Assembly (NCBI GenBank): GCA_004026145.2
Contig: CP034986.1
Span: 5,704,421-5,768,420, forward strand
Direction: 5' to 3'
DNA from: Takifugu bimaculatus
Taxonomy: Eukaryota; Chordata; Actinopteri; Tetraodontiformes; Tetraodontidae
DNA: 64,000 nucleotides
Part shown: positions 49,623 to 60,349 of the stretch, piece by piece
How the letters are laid out: every line of letters begins with the position of its first letter
How positions within the stretch are numbered: the stretch's first letter is position 1
Notes under the pieces: generated by a model
Databases searched by the model: none
Told to the model about the DNA's origin: nothing
Seen by the model: the letters and a program-made list of their open reading frames with translations, nothing else
Program-made: the position numbers and the translations under genes

Positions 49623-51378
49623 GGATGAGTCATAAACTGGATTTCCTTTTTCAGTGAATTAAAGCAATGTTTCTGAAATTTTGACAAAGTAGAATTGTGT
49701 TTTGTACTTGTTTTCATCGCAGGTGTTTTGGGTGTGAATCTCATCTTGCTAGACTCTCCTGGAAGAAAGATAGATGATGTTCAAATCCTGTTGCGTGTTG
49801 GTACGGTTGTAGTTACATCTATGCCGTTTGCCTTGACAATACTAAATATTGTCTATATTAATTGTTATTATTACTAATGTTGTGGGGTTACACACATAAT
49901 GCTGATTTTACCACTTTCCGACCAAGGATGTCAAAACCCTGATTATTTTATGTCCAATAATCTTATCCTGTAGGATTATCCTGTGGTCTCAGTTGTGTTC
50001 AAAGTGAATTTATCCTGATAATCTCCTCCGAAAATGGTCAGGAAAACAAACATAGATACAAAACGTATTCAATATTTGCCATAAACCTTCATGTGTGTGG
50101 GGAAAGTTAAAGACTCCTGAGTCATGACCCCATGAATTGTGTTGCTATGTTTCTTCTTCATTTTTGTGAGATCACATGTGATCGTGTGAGATTTGTGGCT
50201 TGGATGACGAGATTGGAGATCGGTGTTGGGACAGAATCATGATGTGTTTGGTGTGCTGTGTTGAAATAATCGGATCGGTAGGATCAAAACTATTCAATGC
50301 CTGATTGTTTTTAACTTCATGTGTAGGGTCTCTAACACATTTTAAAAAAATCTGAAGATGGAGAAAATCCTTATGTGAGAATCCGGTCAAACAAAAAGTT
50401 GTTTGGAGTCAGACCAGGTAAACCATTTGTGCGTCATCTGCGTAGATGGAATGTAGTTTTTGTTTTAATATAGTGTTGCAGAATTTGTTTTAGTGGGACC
50501 AAAGCAACCAAACGGAGGCTTGCGTCTGGATCCTTAGGAAACTTTTACACAGTTATGTGATTATCAACTTCAAGACAAAGAGCTAGTTTTCTCTTTAATA
50601 GACCTTTGATTTTCACCGTATCACATGGAATGAGTGTTGTGATACAAGTTAGAGATCAAAAGAAGTGACTTTACCCACAGCACTGTAATACATACGCCCA
50701 CACAAATGCAATGATTTGCCTTCAAAATGATCCCCTCGTTTTTCTACTGACCAAGAAGCAGTTTCTATTTGTCAAAATGTTTGCATCGGACCTTGCAGAC
50801 TTTCCATGTGATTTGCATTCCTAGAGGTCATTTTCCAAGTCGAGCAGGTCTGGTTTTCATCTCTGTATTGATGCAGAAAAGGGGTCTTCAAGGTAAACCT
50901 GAGGAATGCTATAGTATCTAATGTCAATTTTAAAATGTATGTAAGTGCAAGTTCCTTAGCAACAAGAGTGAGCAAAAGCCAAGGAAGCAATCCTGAGTTA
51001 TTTTGCTTCTGACGCAACTTTCAACACAATAGATTTTGAAGCAAACTCATCTGATTTTCAGTATTCGTTTGACATCATGGAGGGACAAAGTGCTTGATTC
51101 CTTTTTTGTAAAAATTGTGAATCTCAAAGATCATTCTGGGATACTAAACCTTTGTCTGAGTAGGTTACTCAATGTGGTGCAGGGCAGGGTACCTACTTTG
51201 CATTTACATGGAGCATGCCTATTTAAGAGGAAAGAAAAAAGAGACCAGAGAGAAAGACCACAATCAGCTCATCTTAGGCGAGTCTTCGGTGAGTCTTATT
51301 GTCATATCGTGGCTCAACAACACCACTTAATTTCTCAAAGGCTGAGTTATGGTGTGCTGATTTCTTTTTATAGGAACC
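49623..51378. other. Intergenic region upstream of the lectin gene
   Basis: No exon is seen. The right end holds the lectin promoter with a TATTTAAG box at 51220-51227. Confidence 0.5.
51220..51227 (+). promoter_or_regulatory. TATA-like box of the lectin gene
   Basis: TATTTAAG lies about 150 bases upstream of the lectin start codon, at the edge of a purine-rich leader. Confidence 0.45.
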
Positions 51379-52584
51379 ATGGAGATGAGAATGTTTGGCA
51401 TTTTGATACTGTCAGGTGAGGTGGTGAACCCTGTGTGTAAGTCTTCTGAAAAGTGAATGTGGGCATAATTTTACACTTTTGCATCACCAGGGCTCTGTGA
51501 TGTTGGGTCCACTTTCGATCAGTACTACCTCATCAACAGTTCCAAAACATGGTTGGAAGCACAGCAACACTGTCGGAGGGCACAAGGCGATTTGGCCTCT
51601 GTGAGTGACTTGCAGGACTTGAAGGAGCTTGCTGGTCTGTTAAAGGACAACAGCCGTGTTGCGTTCTTAGGCTTACGAAGGGAATGGGGTTGGTCAGTGT
51701 CAGATGGTGATGACTACAGAGAGGGGGAACCAGTCTATTGGAACTGGGCTGATAATGAGCCCAGTCAGCAAGATTGTGTGAGCGTCGGGCTGTCAGGAAA
51801 ATGGTTTGCCACCAACTGTAGCACCACGTTAAACTTCTTCTGCTACAATGGTAAGAAATTATAACTGATGGCTCTCTGTGTTTACAGTGGAGTTTTTCAA
51901 ATGAAACCTCAATGAAATTTGGATGGGTTTTAAACATTTGATCTAATGCTATTCAATAGCATCAAAGCTTTATCAACTCTCTATACTTAAGGAAAGCTGA
52001 TGTTATTCGCAGCGTCGACCACTGGCATTTCACCAAGGTTCATCTTGATAGAAGGTTCCTTGAACTGGTCCGATGCCCAGGCCTACTGCAGGAGGAGATA
52101 TACCAACCTGGCCTGGGTGCGACACAAACACGAAAATAAAGAGCTCTGGGACATTTCCAATAATCTCACAGTGTGGATTGGGCTGACAAGGATGTCCTGG
52201 AGGTGGTCCGATGGAAGCCAACCCACATTCCTACCCTGGAAAATGATACCACATCCACATGAGGAACACGGTGATTGTGGTGCACTTGATGTCCATGACA
52301 AAATTCATGGCATTATACACTTAAACTGTGCTGGAAAAGCTCCATTTTTTTGCTCTCGAGGTAAACGTCCACATCAGTTTTCTCATGTTAAAACCCTAAA
52401 GAGCATATTCACAACATTTGAAGGATAACAAAGATATTTCTTCGCAGGTCCTCTAAGAAAACACTGGCTGAGAATAAGGCTGATCAGTGAGGATGCATTT
52501 ATGAAAGACCCAGATGTGACTAAATCGCTCCTGACATTGGTGACTGACATTTTTTATGCATTTAAATATTCAGAAATTGTTTAG
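51379..52584 (+). CDS. Secreted protein with two C-type lectin domains
   Basis: Four exons: 51379-51415, 51491-51850, 52013-52360 and 52448-52584, giving 293 residues. A short signal peptide (MEMRMFGILILSGLCDVGS) leads into CTLD1 (about 20-132: WLEAQQHCRR, then FLGLRREWGWS, NWADNEPSQQDC and a final FFCY). CTLD2 follows (about 140-248: NWSDAQAYCRRRYTNLAWV, WIGLTRMSWRWSDGS, APFFCS). The tail of about 45 residues is basic then hydrophobic (LLTLVTDIFYAF) and has no clear function. CTLD1 has EPS where sugar binders have EPN, and neither domain has a WND triplet. Calcium-dependent sugar binding is therefore doubtful. Such two-domain fish lectins are usually annotated as mannose-receptor-like. Poly(A) signal at 52625-52630. 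Confidence 0.85.
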
Positions 52585-53310
52585 AGGAATATCCCAACAT
52601 TATATGCTTCCTTCTCCTGGGCCAAATAAAAATATATAATTCCATAGATGCTATGCTTGGCTTTATCTTGTGCTTTTAGGGTTTCAATGCATTGTTTTTA
52701 AAACATTGGAGAAAAAAATATCTAAAGATAGAGACAGATTTGGCTTCTTTTTTCTTCCTTTCACAATTACCGTAAAAGTATTGACGTTTCTTGTCTAGAA
52801 CAGGAAAATCAGACAAATATTGTGTAATTCCTTCACCAAAGTCTTCCTGTCCACTCCTGTAATTCTGCTACATTTAAAAATCAAAACTTAAAATTTGTAA
52901 TGGAACATTTTCCACTCTTTGTAGATCAAAATGAGGCTGAGAAAGGTAGGAGTATCTGAAGATGTTGAACTGAGCTGGTGGAAACCTCCAGAGAAGGAAA
53001 ACAAGATGGAAAAAACAGCTCAGGAGCATAAAAAGTGTCTTTTTAATGATTCTTACATCCCATTTAGTTAAAGTTGCGCGACTCTTATGACAACTGCAAA
53101 TGATTTCTCAGTCTATTAAAATTAATAAGGCAAACATTTACTGTCTTCAAGTTGTAAGAATATCATGACATGACATAGCATGACATACAAAAATGAACTG
53201 TATTCAGATAAACTGTGATTTGTTGTGTGCTGAGTTAATAAACTAAGAGACAAAGTAAAATAACAACACGTGATTATTATCACTTGTTATTGGCTCATAG
53301 ACATTGAAAA
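52585..53310. other. Gap between the lectin and the C1q array
   Basis: AT-rich sequence with no coding signal. It ends where the inverted C1q copy begins. Confidence 0.5.
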
Positions 53311-53469
53311 TCAAAGTTGTGTCTCCCTGAAAGGGTCCAACATTACCTCCTGTCTGTAGGACTGCTGTGAAAAGGACACCTGTAGGAAACAAACATCCTC
53401 ATGCTGTTATTGTTATTACAGTGTTATATAAAGTACCATATAGAAAGAGAAGCTTCTTCACTCACTCAT
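53311..53469 (-). pseudogene. Truncated inverted copy of the C1q gene
   Basis: On the minus strand this repeats exon 1 (ATGA at 53466-53469), intron 1 and most of exon 2 of the intact C1q genes. Homology stops abruptly after GDTTLIFN at about 53311; exon 3 is absent. Its promoter copy, with TATA, extends to about 53635. It stands head-to-head with the intact gene at 54428, so the two promoters form an inverted repeat. It cannot make a C1q fold. Confidence 0.85.
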
Positions 53470-54335
53470 CTTTGTTGATGGATCAGTCACGATAGAGGTC
53501 GTCTGCTCTTGGCTCTGTGTCCACAGCTGTTGAGCTCAGGCTGTCTGTGGCTGCTTTTATACCATGAGTGATGCCGACTTAGAGGGCTGATACTTTTCTC
53601 TGGAAATCTTTGCAATCTCCTCCAGCCTGTTTAATACACGAGTAGTTGAATGTAGTTCACAAAACATTTGCTTAGACTTTGTGCTCTAGCCTGACAACGG
53701 GCTGCGGTGCTCCAGCTGGTTTGGGAAATGACCTGGACTCCTTCACTCTTACCAGAGATGCTCCGGCTGGAGCTTCAGCATTCAAAAGCACTGGACAATG
53801 ATTAGAATTGACCTCAACTGTTGCTGCTCCACTCAAAGAAAATGTATTTCTATATTTTTTTATTCTATATTTTTTTCACAAACATCAGTAAATGTGCAGT
53901 TATGCAACCGTAAAGTAAGGTTTTATATATATATTTTTAAATATAAAAAAATAAGAAGGCCACATCTCCTCCAATCCTGTTAAACATCCATTAAATTCCA
54001 CCCTTGGTCCTTAAGCTTGAGTTGAATTAATCATTAAACAAGAATATCTAAGAGGGAGCTAAACGTCTAAAGTTTACTATGGCAGCGCCTGATCTTCCAG
54101 AGAATTTCATGTTAGTTTGCAGGTCATTTCAACACGCTTCAACATGGCAACTGTTCAAGGTCCATTCACAAGCTCTGAAGAACTGTGCCCACCTGTTTCT
54201 GTCAACTGTCTGTTGTGCAAAACTTCCAACTAAAATGGCCCAAATGGCTTATTGAGTAATAATGATACACAGAGAGAAGGATTGCAAAGATTTCCAGAGA
54301 AAAGTATCAGCCCTCTAAGTCGGCATCACTCATGG

Positions 54336-54342
54336 TATAAAA
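54336..54342 (+). promoter_or_regulatory. TATA box of C1q copy A
   Basis: TATAAAA in a block (about 54290-54430) that is almost identical in copy B and inverted at 53470-53620. Confidence 0.7.
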
Positions 54343-54427
54343 GCAGCCACAGACAGCCTGAGCTCAACAGCTGTGGACACAGAGCCAAGAGCAGACGACC
54401 TCTATCGTGACTGATCCATCAACAAAG

Positions 54428-55042
54428 ATGAGTGAGTGAAGAAGCTCCTCTTTCTATATGGTACTTTATATAACACTGTAATAACAATAACAGCATGAGG
54501 GTGTTTGTTTCCTACAGGTGTCCTTTTCACAGCAGTCCTACAGACAGGAGGTAATGTTGGACCCTTTCAGGGAGACACAACTTTGATTTTCAACAGGGCA
54601 ATCACCAACGTGGGGGAGGCGTACGACATCAGTACAGGTGAGTCACACTCCCCAGCTGATGGACACACGTCAGGCAGTTTCCTTCAGGGGTAGAGCAGCT
54701 CAGTTCCACTCAGGTTTGAGAGCCTAAAATGTAAAACCCAAAGTTTCTCTTCTTACAGGCCTCTTCAAAGCTCCTGACACAGGCTTTTACTGCTTCAGCT
54801 TCTCCTACCAAGCTGACAAAAGGGAACAATCGGGGCTGACTCTGATGAAGAACAGTGAGGCCATCGTGAAGGCGTTCAACAGCAACAAGCCAGGGATTCA
54901 GCATGTTGATAACGCTTCCAGCACTGCATGTCTGGAACTCCAGCAAGGAGACCGTGTGTATGTGGTCCTGCCTAATGGCTGTCATGCTTGTGGCATTGGT
55001 GGAACCACCAGCTTCACTGGTTTTCTCATCAGCAAGGCTTAA
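54428..55042 (+). CDS. C1q-domain protein, copy A
   Basis: Exons: 54428-54431, 54518-54637 and 54759-55042, giving 135 residues, nearly all a single C1q domain. The first exon codes only for Met plus one base; the next starts SVLFTAVLQTGGNVGPFQGD. The C1q hallmarks follow: TLIFNRAITNVGEAY, then FKAPDTGFYCFSFSYQ, DNASSTACLELQQGD and TSFTGFLISKA. There is no signal peptide and no collagen stalk, so secretion would have to be unconventional, or the protein is cytosolic. Copies of this length are common in fish C1q-like and cerebellin-like families. Poly(A) signal at 55141-55146. It differs from copy B at a small number of residues. The true role is unknown. Confidence 0.88.
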
Positions 55043-55801
55043 AAAGTGTCTCCAGACCCTCAAACCAGGGTGACTAAACATACACCCTGTAACCAATTTG
55101 GCATCTTCAGCTTAAAATGACACTGGATCTCAAAATCTAAAATAAACTCATTGCAGCATCATTTCAGGTGTTTCGTATTTTATTTAAACTCAGCACACCA
55201 CAAATCACAGTTAGCCTAAATAATATTCTCATTGATGATCCTGTTCCTGGAAACACATTGGATTGTTTTATTCATTGCAGAGCTTAAATAGGGGATTTTA
55301 AAATATAGATACTGTATCTTTAATTTTGAATATTTGTTGGGAGTTAAAAACACCACGATCAATAAAATAAAGGTTGCTGCCCTGAATGATCCATCCCAGA
55401 GTCTAATCATAATGTACAGCAAAGAAATGTCTATGACCAAAACAAAAAGAATAATTATAATTACTTATGTTGTAATTTTACGATAAGAATTTATCATGAT
55501 TATACGTTCTGGGTCATCTTTACATACAGTAAAAGTATAGTTTAAATAATCAAATAAAGCTGGTTTTCATATTTGTTATTTATATGATAATGTTTGTGTT
55601 TAAAAGCAGTTTGCAAATGGTAAAGGCTCCTAAATAAGAGTCCATGCTTTTCAGCAAGTGGCCACTAGAGGCAACGTGGCTCCAACTGAATTGTCCAGGA
55701 GGATTGGCGCCTTGAGAAGCTTGACTACGCCCATTTAGTTTACGCCTACTACGAAAATGGAGAAAGTTATTCAAAAGCTAGGAATGACGAGAAGATGCCA
55801 T
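55043..55801. other. 3' flank of C1q copy A
   Basis: The sequence to about 55440 is closely repeated downstream of copy B (61024-61430). A CTCF-like CCACTAGAGGCA lies near 55663-55674. No gene is seen. Confidence 0.6.
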
Positions 55802-56640
55802 TTATCCATGTTTACCACAAAACAGACGAAACGAGCAAACGCTGGTGATCAGAAGGCAGCGGCTTTTGAAGAGGGCTGGGATCCGGGTGACAGAATGGGA
55901 GCGGATGTAAACTGGGTCCTCAAGAAGGCGCTGGAGAACCAGGCGGACATGCTGAACGTGCTCCTTCCTCGTCTCCGAGAAGATGAGGATGTCGTTGATG
56001 TGAACGAAGACGAACTGATTTAACATGTCACGAAGGACGTCATTTTCCATCCACTGTATGCGGCCAGAACGCGAAACGGGATGGAAAAATTCACAACTGA
56101 TGTAAACCCTTGACGTAAGGAGAGAAGTTTAGCCGCCGCCTCTCCACCCTGAACCGGATGATCCAACACATGCCTGAGCTCATCCTTAAACGAACGAAAA
56201 TGCGTGGAACCGTGTGTCTGGTTCTCAATTACAGCAGTGGCCCACTGCGCAGCTCTCCCTGATAATAAATGAACAGTAAAGGCAATCTTAGCCCAACGGC
56301 TGAAGATCAGAAACCAAAGAGCATTGTAGCAACAAACTACCGCACCTGCCCGCTTCACCTGAGCGCCGCTCGGGAATGGAAGGCTCACGTGGTACAGCGG
56401 AAAAGGAGGTGCAACGAAGCGGAGGCTCCGGACGACGCTGAATCGGTGGGGGACTGCGAGGGGGGAGCTGGCCTCTCCTGCCCAAAGAGAGTCCAATACT
56501 AGCTGAAAGACTCTGGAGGGAGCTCCACATATGCGACAAAAGCTTGTCGTGGTCCCCGATCAGCGCAGACGTGCCACCAAAGCTTGCTGAACAGCGTCAT
56601 TGTCCACCGGGTCAATATTGGTCCGATTGTAATGTTAAGT
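55802..56640 (-). mobile_element. Internally deleted Ty3/gypsy retrotransposon
   Basis: Minus-strand frames give a gypsy-type Gag segment (LLSGRAAQWATAV, then VLDHPVQGGEAAAKLLSLRQ). It is followed directly by a reverse transcriptase segment around the active-site strand (VFVHINDILIFS, then HVQHVRLVLQRLLEDP). Protease and the first half of RT are missing. The join lies near 56030-56050, where the two frames overlap. Frameshifts and stops are present, so it is dead. No flanking LTR pair is seen. Confidence 0.75.
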
Positions 56641-57631
56641 ACGTGGTTCAGACAGGACCCGTAAGCAAACAAACAGCAGCTGGTGTGGTGAAAAAGTGAG
56701 GTGCATGAAATCAGGTGATTTCCCTTGTCTCAGCAGAACATGACCTGACCTTTCCTTGACCCACCATGTTTTACCAGACTTCCTCAATGCACACTTGATA
56801 CTGTTCCTGTTTTGACTCCACACAATTAAACAGTCGTATGGATTTTATCTAGAAAAACAGAGTTTGTCACCTTGGCCTTTTGTTGAACTTGCTGACACTA
56901 ACATGAGCTTGGCACACACAGAGTGTGGACATCTTGTCATTTAGCATATGCTAAGCTACTTAAGATATCAATCATTTGGCTCATTCTGATAATCACATAC
57001 ATTTCAAATATTTCCACAGAAGCACCTGACTTTTGGGGGTATTTTGCCCATAATTGGGAAAAGCTTCCTCTGCTAGTTGGCTGATTTCAGCATCAAAAAT
57101 TGGACGATCCTCACCAGGCACGTGAGTACAAGTATCGGCATGATTCCTAAACATGGAGTGACAAGATAAGCAGGCTGGCAAAAGCCAGATTAAAATTGAT
57201 GTGGTCAGTAACAGCAGCACCACCCAGGCATGTGGGCAATACTTAGCCAAGCTGCTATCTTCATGATTAGGAGCAGCTTCAACAGCCACTTCAAAACGTC
57301 TGCCCCATCCAGAGGAAGCCTCTTTTCAACCACCATAAAAACATTTCTCAGGTGTTAGCTGAAGCCCAAGAAGTTGCTTTCCATCGTCACAGTAAATTCT
57401 TGGTGCCCCAATCTTTGCTTGAGGGAGTTCGACAGATGTGCTCAACTGATGGGGCATCCAGAGTCACGATCAATGTATCACACAGTCCTCAGCAGAGATG
57501 TCACAAGCAGTGCTCCTGCATGAAGCAGCAGGTGAAACCACGAGTGTTGCCACCGTTCTTTCCATCAGCTGTCTCAGTAAAATAAAAAAACTCTCTCCTG
57601 AGACACAGTTTCTGATTTTTGTGAATGTGTC
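56641..57631. other. Unassigned sequence between gypsy relic and solo LTR
   Basis: The minus frame 56993-57289 has one hydrophobic stretch but no known family. No gene is supported. Confidence 0.4.
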
Positions 57632-57948
57632 TGTTACGATGCGTGGTTGTCCAGGACCCGAACGCAGGCAAGACGCAGTGATCAAAGGTCCAAAAATTGG
57701 TTTTATTAAACAAACACAAAAGGACAGTCCTCCTGGACTGCTGGGAAGCAACAGTTCTTCCTCTGGGTGCAGCCAAAGAGCTCCAGCGTGGAGCCATAAA
57801 AATCCTCCGACGCTGGTAGGCTGGAGTCTTAGACCTTAAATAGGCGGCTGATCGTTGATGTCCTGCAGGTGCGCCAAGAGGTGGCCGGAGCATGGCTCCA
57901 CCACGCCCCCTGCAGGAAAAACACAACTGGGAATCCTGGACTACAACA
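57632..57948. mobile_element. Solo LTR with perfect 5-base target duplication
   Basis: The 317-base element starts TGTTACGATG and ends CTACAACA, the TG...CA form of an LTR. GTGTC flanks it on both sides (57627-57631 and 57949-57953). It contains a TTTTATTAAA run that may be its poly(A) region. The paralogous block near 63380-63420 carries the same flank with a single GTGTC and no insert. Confidence 0.82.
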
Positions 57949-57953
57949 GTGTC

Positions 57954-58250
57954 ACAAGTTTTCTTTTGGTTTTGTTCTATCCTAAAGACTCCCATGTCGA
58001 TATTATCCCTGTTTTATTCCCATTTTTAGCTTATTTCATACATCCATACTGGTGATGATCACAGTGCACCCTATGCATCAACCATTCCGGTATGAAAAGA
58101 AGGAAACTTTAATTTGAACCAAGCTGAGGGTCTTCTTTTGGAGCTTTGAAATGGGAGAATGGTCAACTGTCGAGGAAGATGGTGCAAACACACACAAGCC
58201 TGCAACACGAAAAAGGTGATTGGGCAAAACATTTGGAGTTTGAAACAGTC
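57954..58250 (+). repeat. Duplicated block, partner at 63230-63540
   Basis: Two pieces recur in the downstream partner but in the opposite order. The piece with 'gatattatccctgtttt' and 'ggtgatgatcacagtgca' precedes one with 'gtcgaggaagatggtgcaaa' here and follows it there. The partner carries an open frame that reads CRGRWCKHSQAFHTKNE; here it is degraded. Confidence 0.7.
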
Positions 58251-58267
58251 CAGTGGGCTCTTAGATG

Positions 58268-58440
58268 CTCTTGGCTCTGTGTCCACAGCTGCTGATCTCA
58301 GGCTGCGTGTGGCTGCTTCTACACCATGAGTGATGCCGACATGTCAGCAGGTTTGACCCAAACATGTCGATACGTCTTTCTGGAAATCATTCCAAACTCC
58401 TCCACCCTGTTTGTCACAAGAGTAGTTGAATGTAGTGCAT
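58268..58440 (-). repeat. Degraded inverted copy of the C1q promoter
   Basis: On the minus strand this resembles the C1q promoter and leader (CATGGTGTAGAAGCAGCC, then GTGGACACAGAGCCAAGAGC). Its TATA box is mutated (TATAAAA to TGTAGAA). No coding exon follows. Confidence 0.65.
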
Positions 58441-58493
58441 AAAATATTTGCTTGGACTTTGTGCCCTAGCATGACATAGGGCTGGGGTTCTCC

Positions 58494-58951
58494 TTTTATG
58501 GCACAAGCCCAACAGGACACTGAACCCACGATGCAGAACATGACCAGAAAAGTCCTTCCAAAAGAAGGTTTATTCAAAACAGAAAGAGCACCAAGAAAAA
58601 CTTGTAGGTGCAGCCCAAACGAGAGCAGGCTGGATCAGGAAACGAGGCTGAGTGTAACAGGTGAGGCTGCACAAAAGGTGATCAGAGTAACAAATCAAAG
58701 AGAACGAGCACAGGAGCAGGTAGGCAATTAACACTTGGCGTTTAAACGACAAACTGGCAACTCACAAGTGGAGGAGCTGGAGATAAATACTGCTGCTCCT
58801 GATGAGCTGATGAGCAGCAGGTGAGGAACTACAGAGGAGGAGTTGGAGAAATCTGCCTCCCACACCAGGCCTGAACAAATGAGGGAAACGAGCGCAACAA
58901 AACAAGCAGTGGATCAAAGCAAAAACACATCTGTCCTCCACATCTTAACAG
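58494..58951. mobile_element. Insertion of about 458 bases, polymorphic between paralogous blocks
   Basis: The element splits a sequence that is continuous at 53701-53730 (gctgcggtgctccagctgg). It is flanked by CTCC on both sides. A truncated second copy runs from 63541 to about 63850. It contains 'gaaggtttattcaaaacag', an LTR-like poly(A) region. The ends are not TG...CA, so its class is unsure. Confidence 0.6.
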
Positions 58952-59511
58952 CTCCAACTGGTTTGGGAAATGACCTGGACTCCTTCACGCTTACCAGAGA
59001 TGCTCCGGCTGGAGCTTCAGCATTCAAAAGCAGTGGACAATGATTAGAATTGACCTCAACTGTTGCTGCTCCACTCAAAGAAAACAAACTAGAACACAAG
59101 AACAAAATAATCACATTTGGTTGTTTAGGTCTATCAGTTAATATCTTATAGGTCATTTCTGAAGGCCTGAACTGTTTCATCACTTCTTTTCCTTTTACAT
59201 CTTTGTTATTTATGAATTCATCATTTATTACAAACATCAGTAAATGTGCAGTTATGCAACAACAAAGTTATTTTGATGTCATGCATTTAACAGGTTTACA
59301 CTTTCATTCACTGGCAACTTATTTTAAAAAAAAATTAATAAAAAAAATTGAAAATAAAGTTGTCCTCATGAAAGGCCATGCTAAACATACATTGAATTCC
59401 ACTCTTGGTCTTTAAGCATGAGTTGTATTAATCATTAAACAACAACACAATATCTAAGCGTCCAAGGTAGTTTTCTATGTCAACTAGACCGGGTTTCTTC
59501 TCTTGAAGATG

Positions 59512-59541
59512 TTTCGTCTTCTATCCAGAAGGCTTCTTCAG
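59512..59541 (-). ncRNA. Hammerhead ribozyme-like core, left arm
   Basis: Minus strand: CTGAAGA, then a hairpin with loop GGAT, then GAAA. This is the order CUGANGA - stem II - GAAA of the hammerhead core. One base of stem II is mismatched (GCCTTCT opposite AGAAGAC). Stems I and III and the cleavage site are not established. Confidence 0.4.
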
Positions 59542-59636
59542 TTCTGAAATCGCTGGGGAGAGAGCTTGAAAATATATAGCCCTTGTGGACCATCTGCATG
59601 CTAATGATCTGGGTGGTCACCTGAGAGTCGTTAGCA

Positions 59637-59684
59637 GGGTCGTTCACCCAGTTTCTGTTTAAACAGAAACTGGGTGAACGACCC
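59637..59684. repeat. 48-base perfect palindrome
   Basis: GGGTCGTTCACCCAG... to ...CTGGGTGAACGACCC, centred on TTTAAA at 59658-59663. Both halves of 24 bases match exactly. It could form a cruciform. Confidence 0.95.
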
Positions 59685-59969
59685 GACCAACGACGAGGAC
59701 CTAGTTTCTGTTTCAACAGAACAGAGTCCAGGTCATTTCCCAAACCAGTTGGAGCTGTTAGGATGTGGAGGTCAGATGTGATTTTGCTTTGTTCCACTGC
59801 TTGTTTTTTGTGCTTGTTTCCCTCATTTGTTTCTGTTTCAACAGAAACTAGGTGAACGACCCGACGAACTACCATGCTAACGACTCTCAGGTGACCACCC
59901 AGATCATTAGCATGCAGATGGTCCACAAGGGCTATATATTTTCAAGCTCTCTCCCCAGCGATTTCAGAA

Positions 59970-59999
59970 CTGAAGAAGCCTTCTGGATAGAAGGCGAAA
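59970..59999 (+). ncRNA. Hammerhead ribozyme-like core, right arm
   Basis: CTGAAGA (59970-59976), stem II GCCTTCT/AGAAGGC with loop GGAT, then GAAA (59996-59999). Stem II is fully paired. A candidate cleavage triplet GTC lies about 23 bases downstream in CCAGTCCAG. Hammerheads of this kind occur in Penelope-like element repeats. Confidence 0.5.
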
Positions 60000-60342
60000 T
60001 GTTTTCAAAGAGAAGAAACCCAGTCCAGTTGACATAGAAAGCTACTTTGGATACAATGACCTGGATGATTGAGAATCTACACAGACAATATCTAAGCGCA
60101 AGCTAAACGTCTAAAGATTACTATGGGTTCAACATGGCAACTGTTCAAGGTACAGCAACAAGCTCTGAAGAACTGTGCCAGCCTGTTTCTGTCAACTGTC
60201 TGTTGTGCAAAACTTCCAAATATAATGGCCCAAACAACTTGAGTAAATACAATTAACAGGGTGGAGGAGATTGCAAAGATTTCCATCGAAACATATCAGC
60301 ACATTTGGGTCAGACCTGCTGACAAGTCGGCATCACTCATGG

Positions 60343-60349
60343 TATAAAA
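60343..60349 (+). promoter_or_regulatory. TATA box of C1q copy B
   Basis: TATAAAA at the same position in the duplicated promoter as in copy A. Confidence 0.7.

Larger units (their letters stand above)
59472..60040. repeat. Long inverted repeat, arms about 190-200 bases
   Basis: Left arm 59472-59668 and right arm 59839-60040 are near-perfect reverse complements, separated by about 170 bases. The spacer repeats part of the 58.9 kb insertion junction in reverse. The left arm ends inside a 48-base perfect palindrome (59637-59684). The arm ends carry the hammerhead-like motifs. The layout fits a rearranged Penelope-like or fold-back element. Confidence 0.8.

Noticed and set aside
55757..56023. 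88-residue plus-strand frame
   Set aside because: It is the antisense shadow of the gypsy RT fragment.
58914..59237. 107-residue minus-strand frame with a signal-like start
   Set aside because: It covers a duplicated repeat junction and has no domain; the partner copies do not keep the frame.
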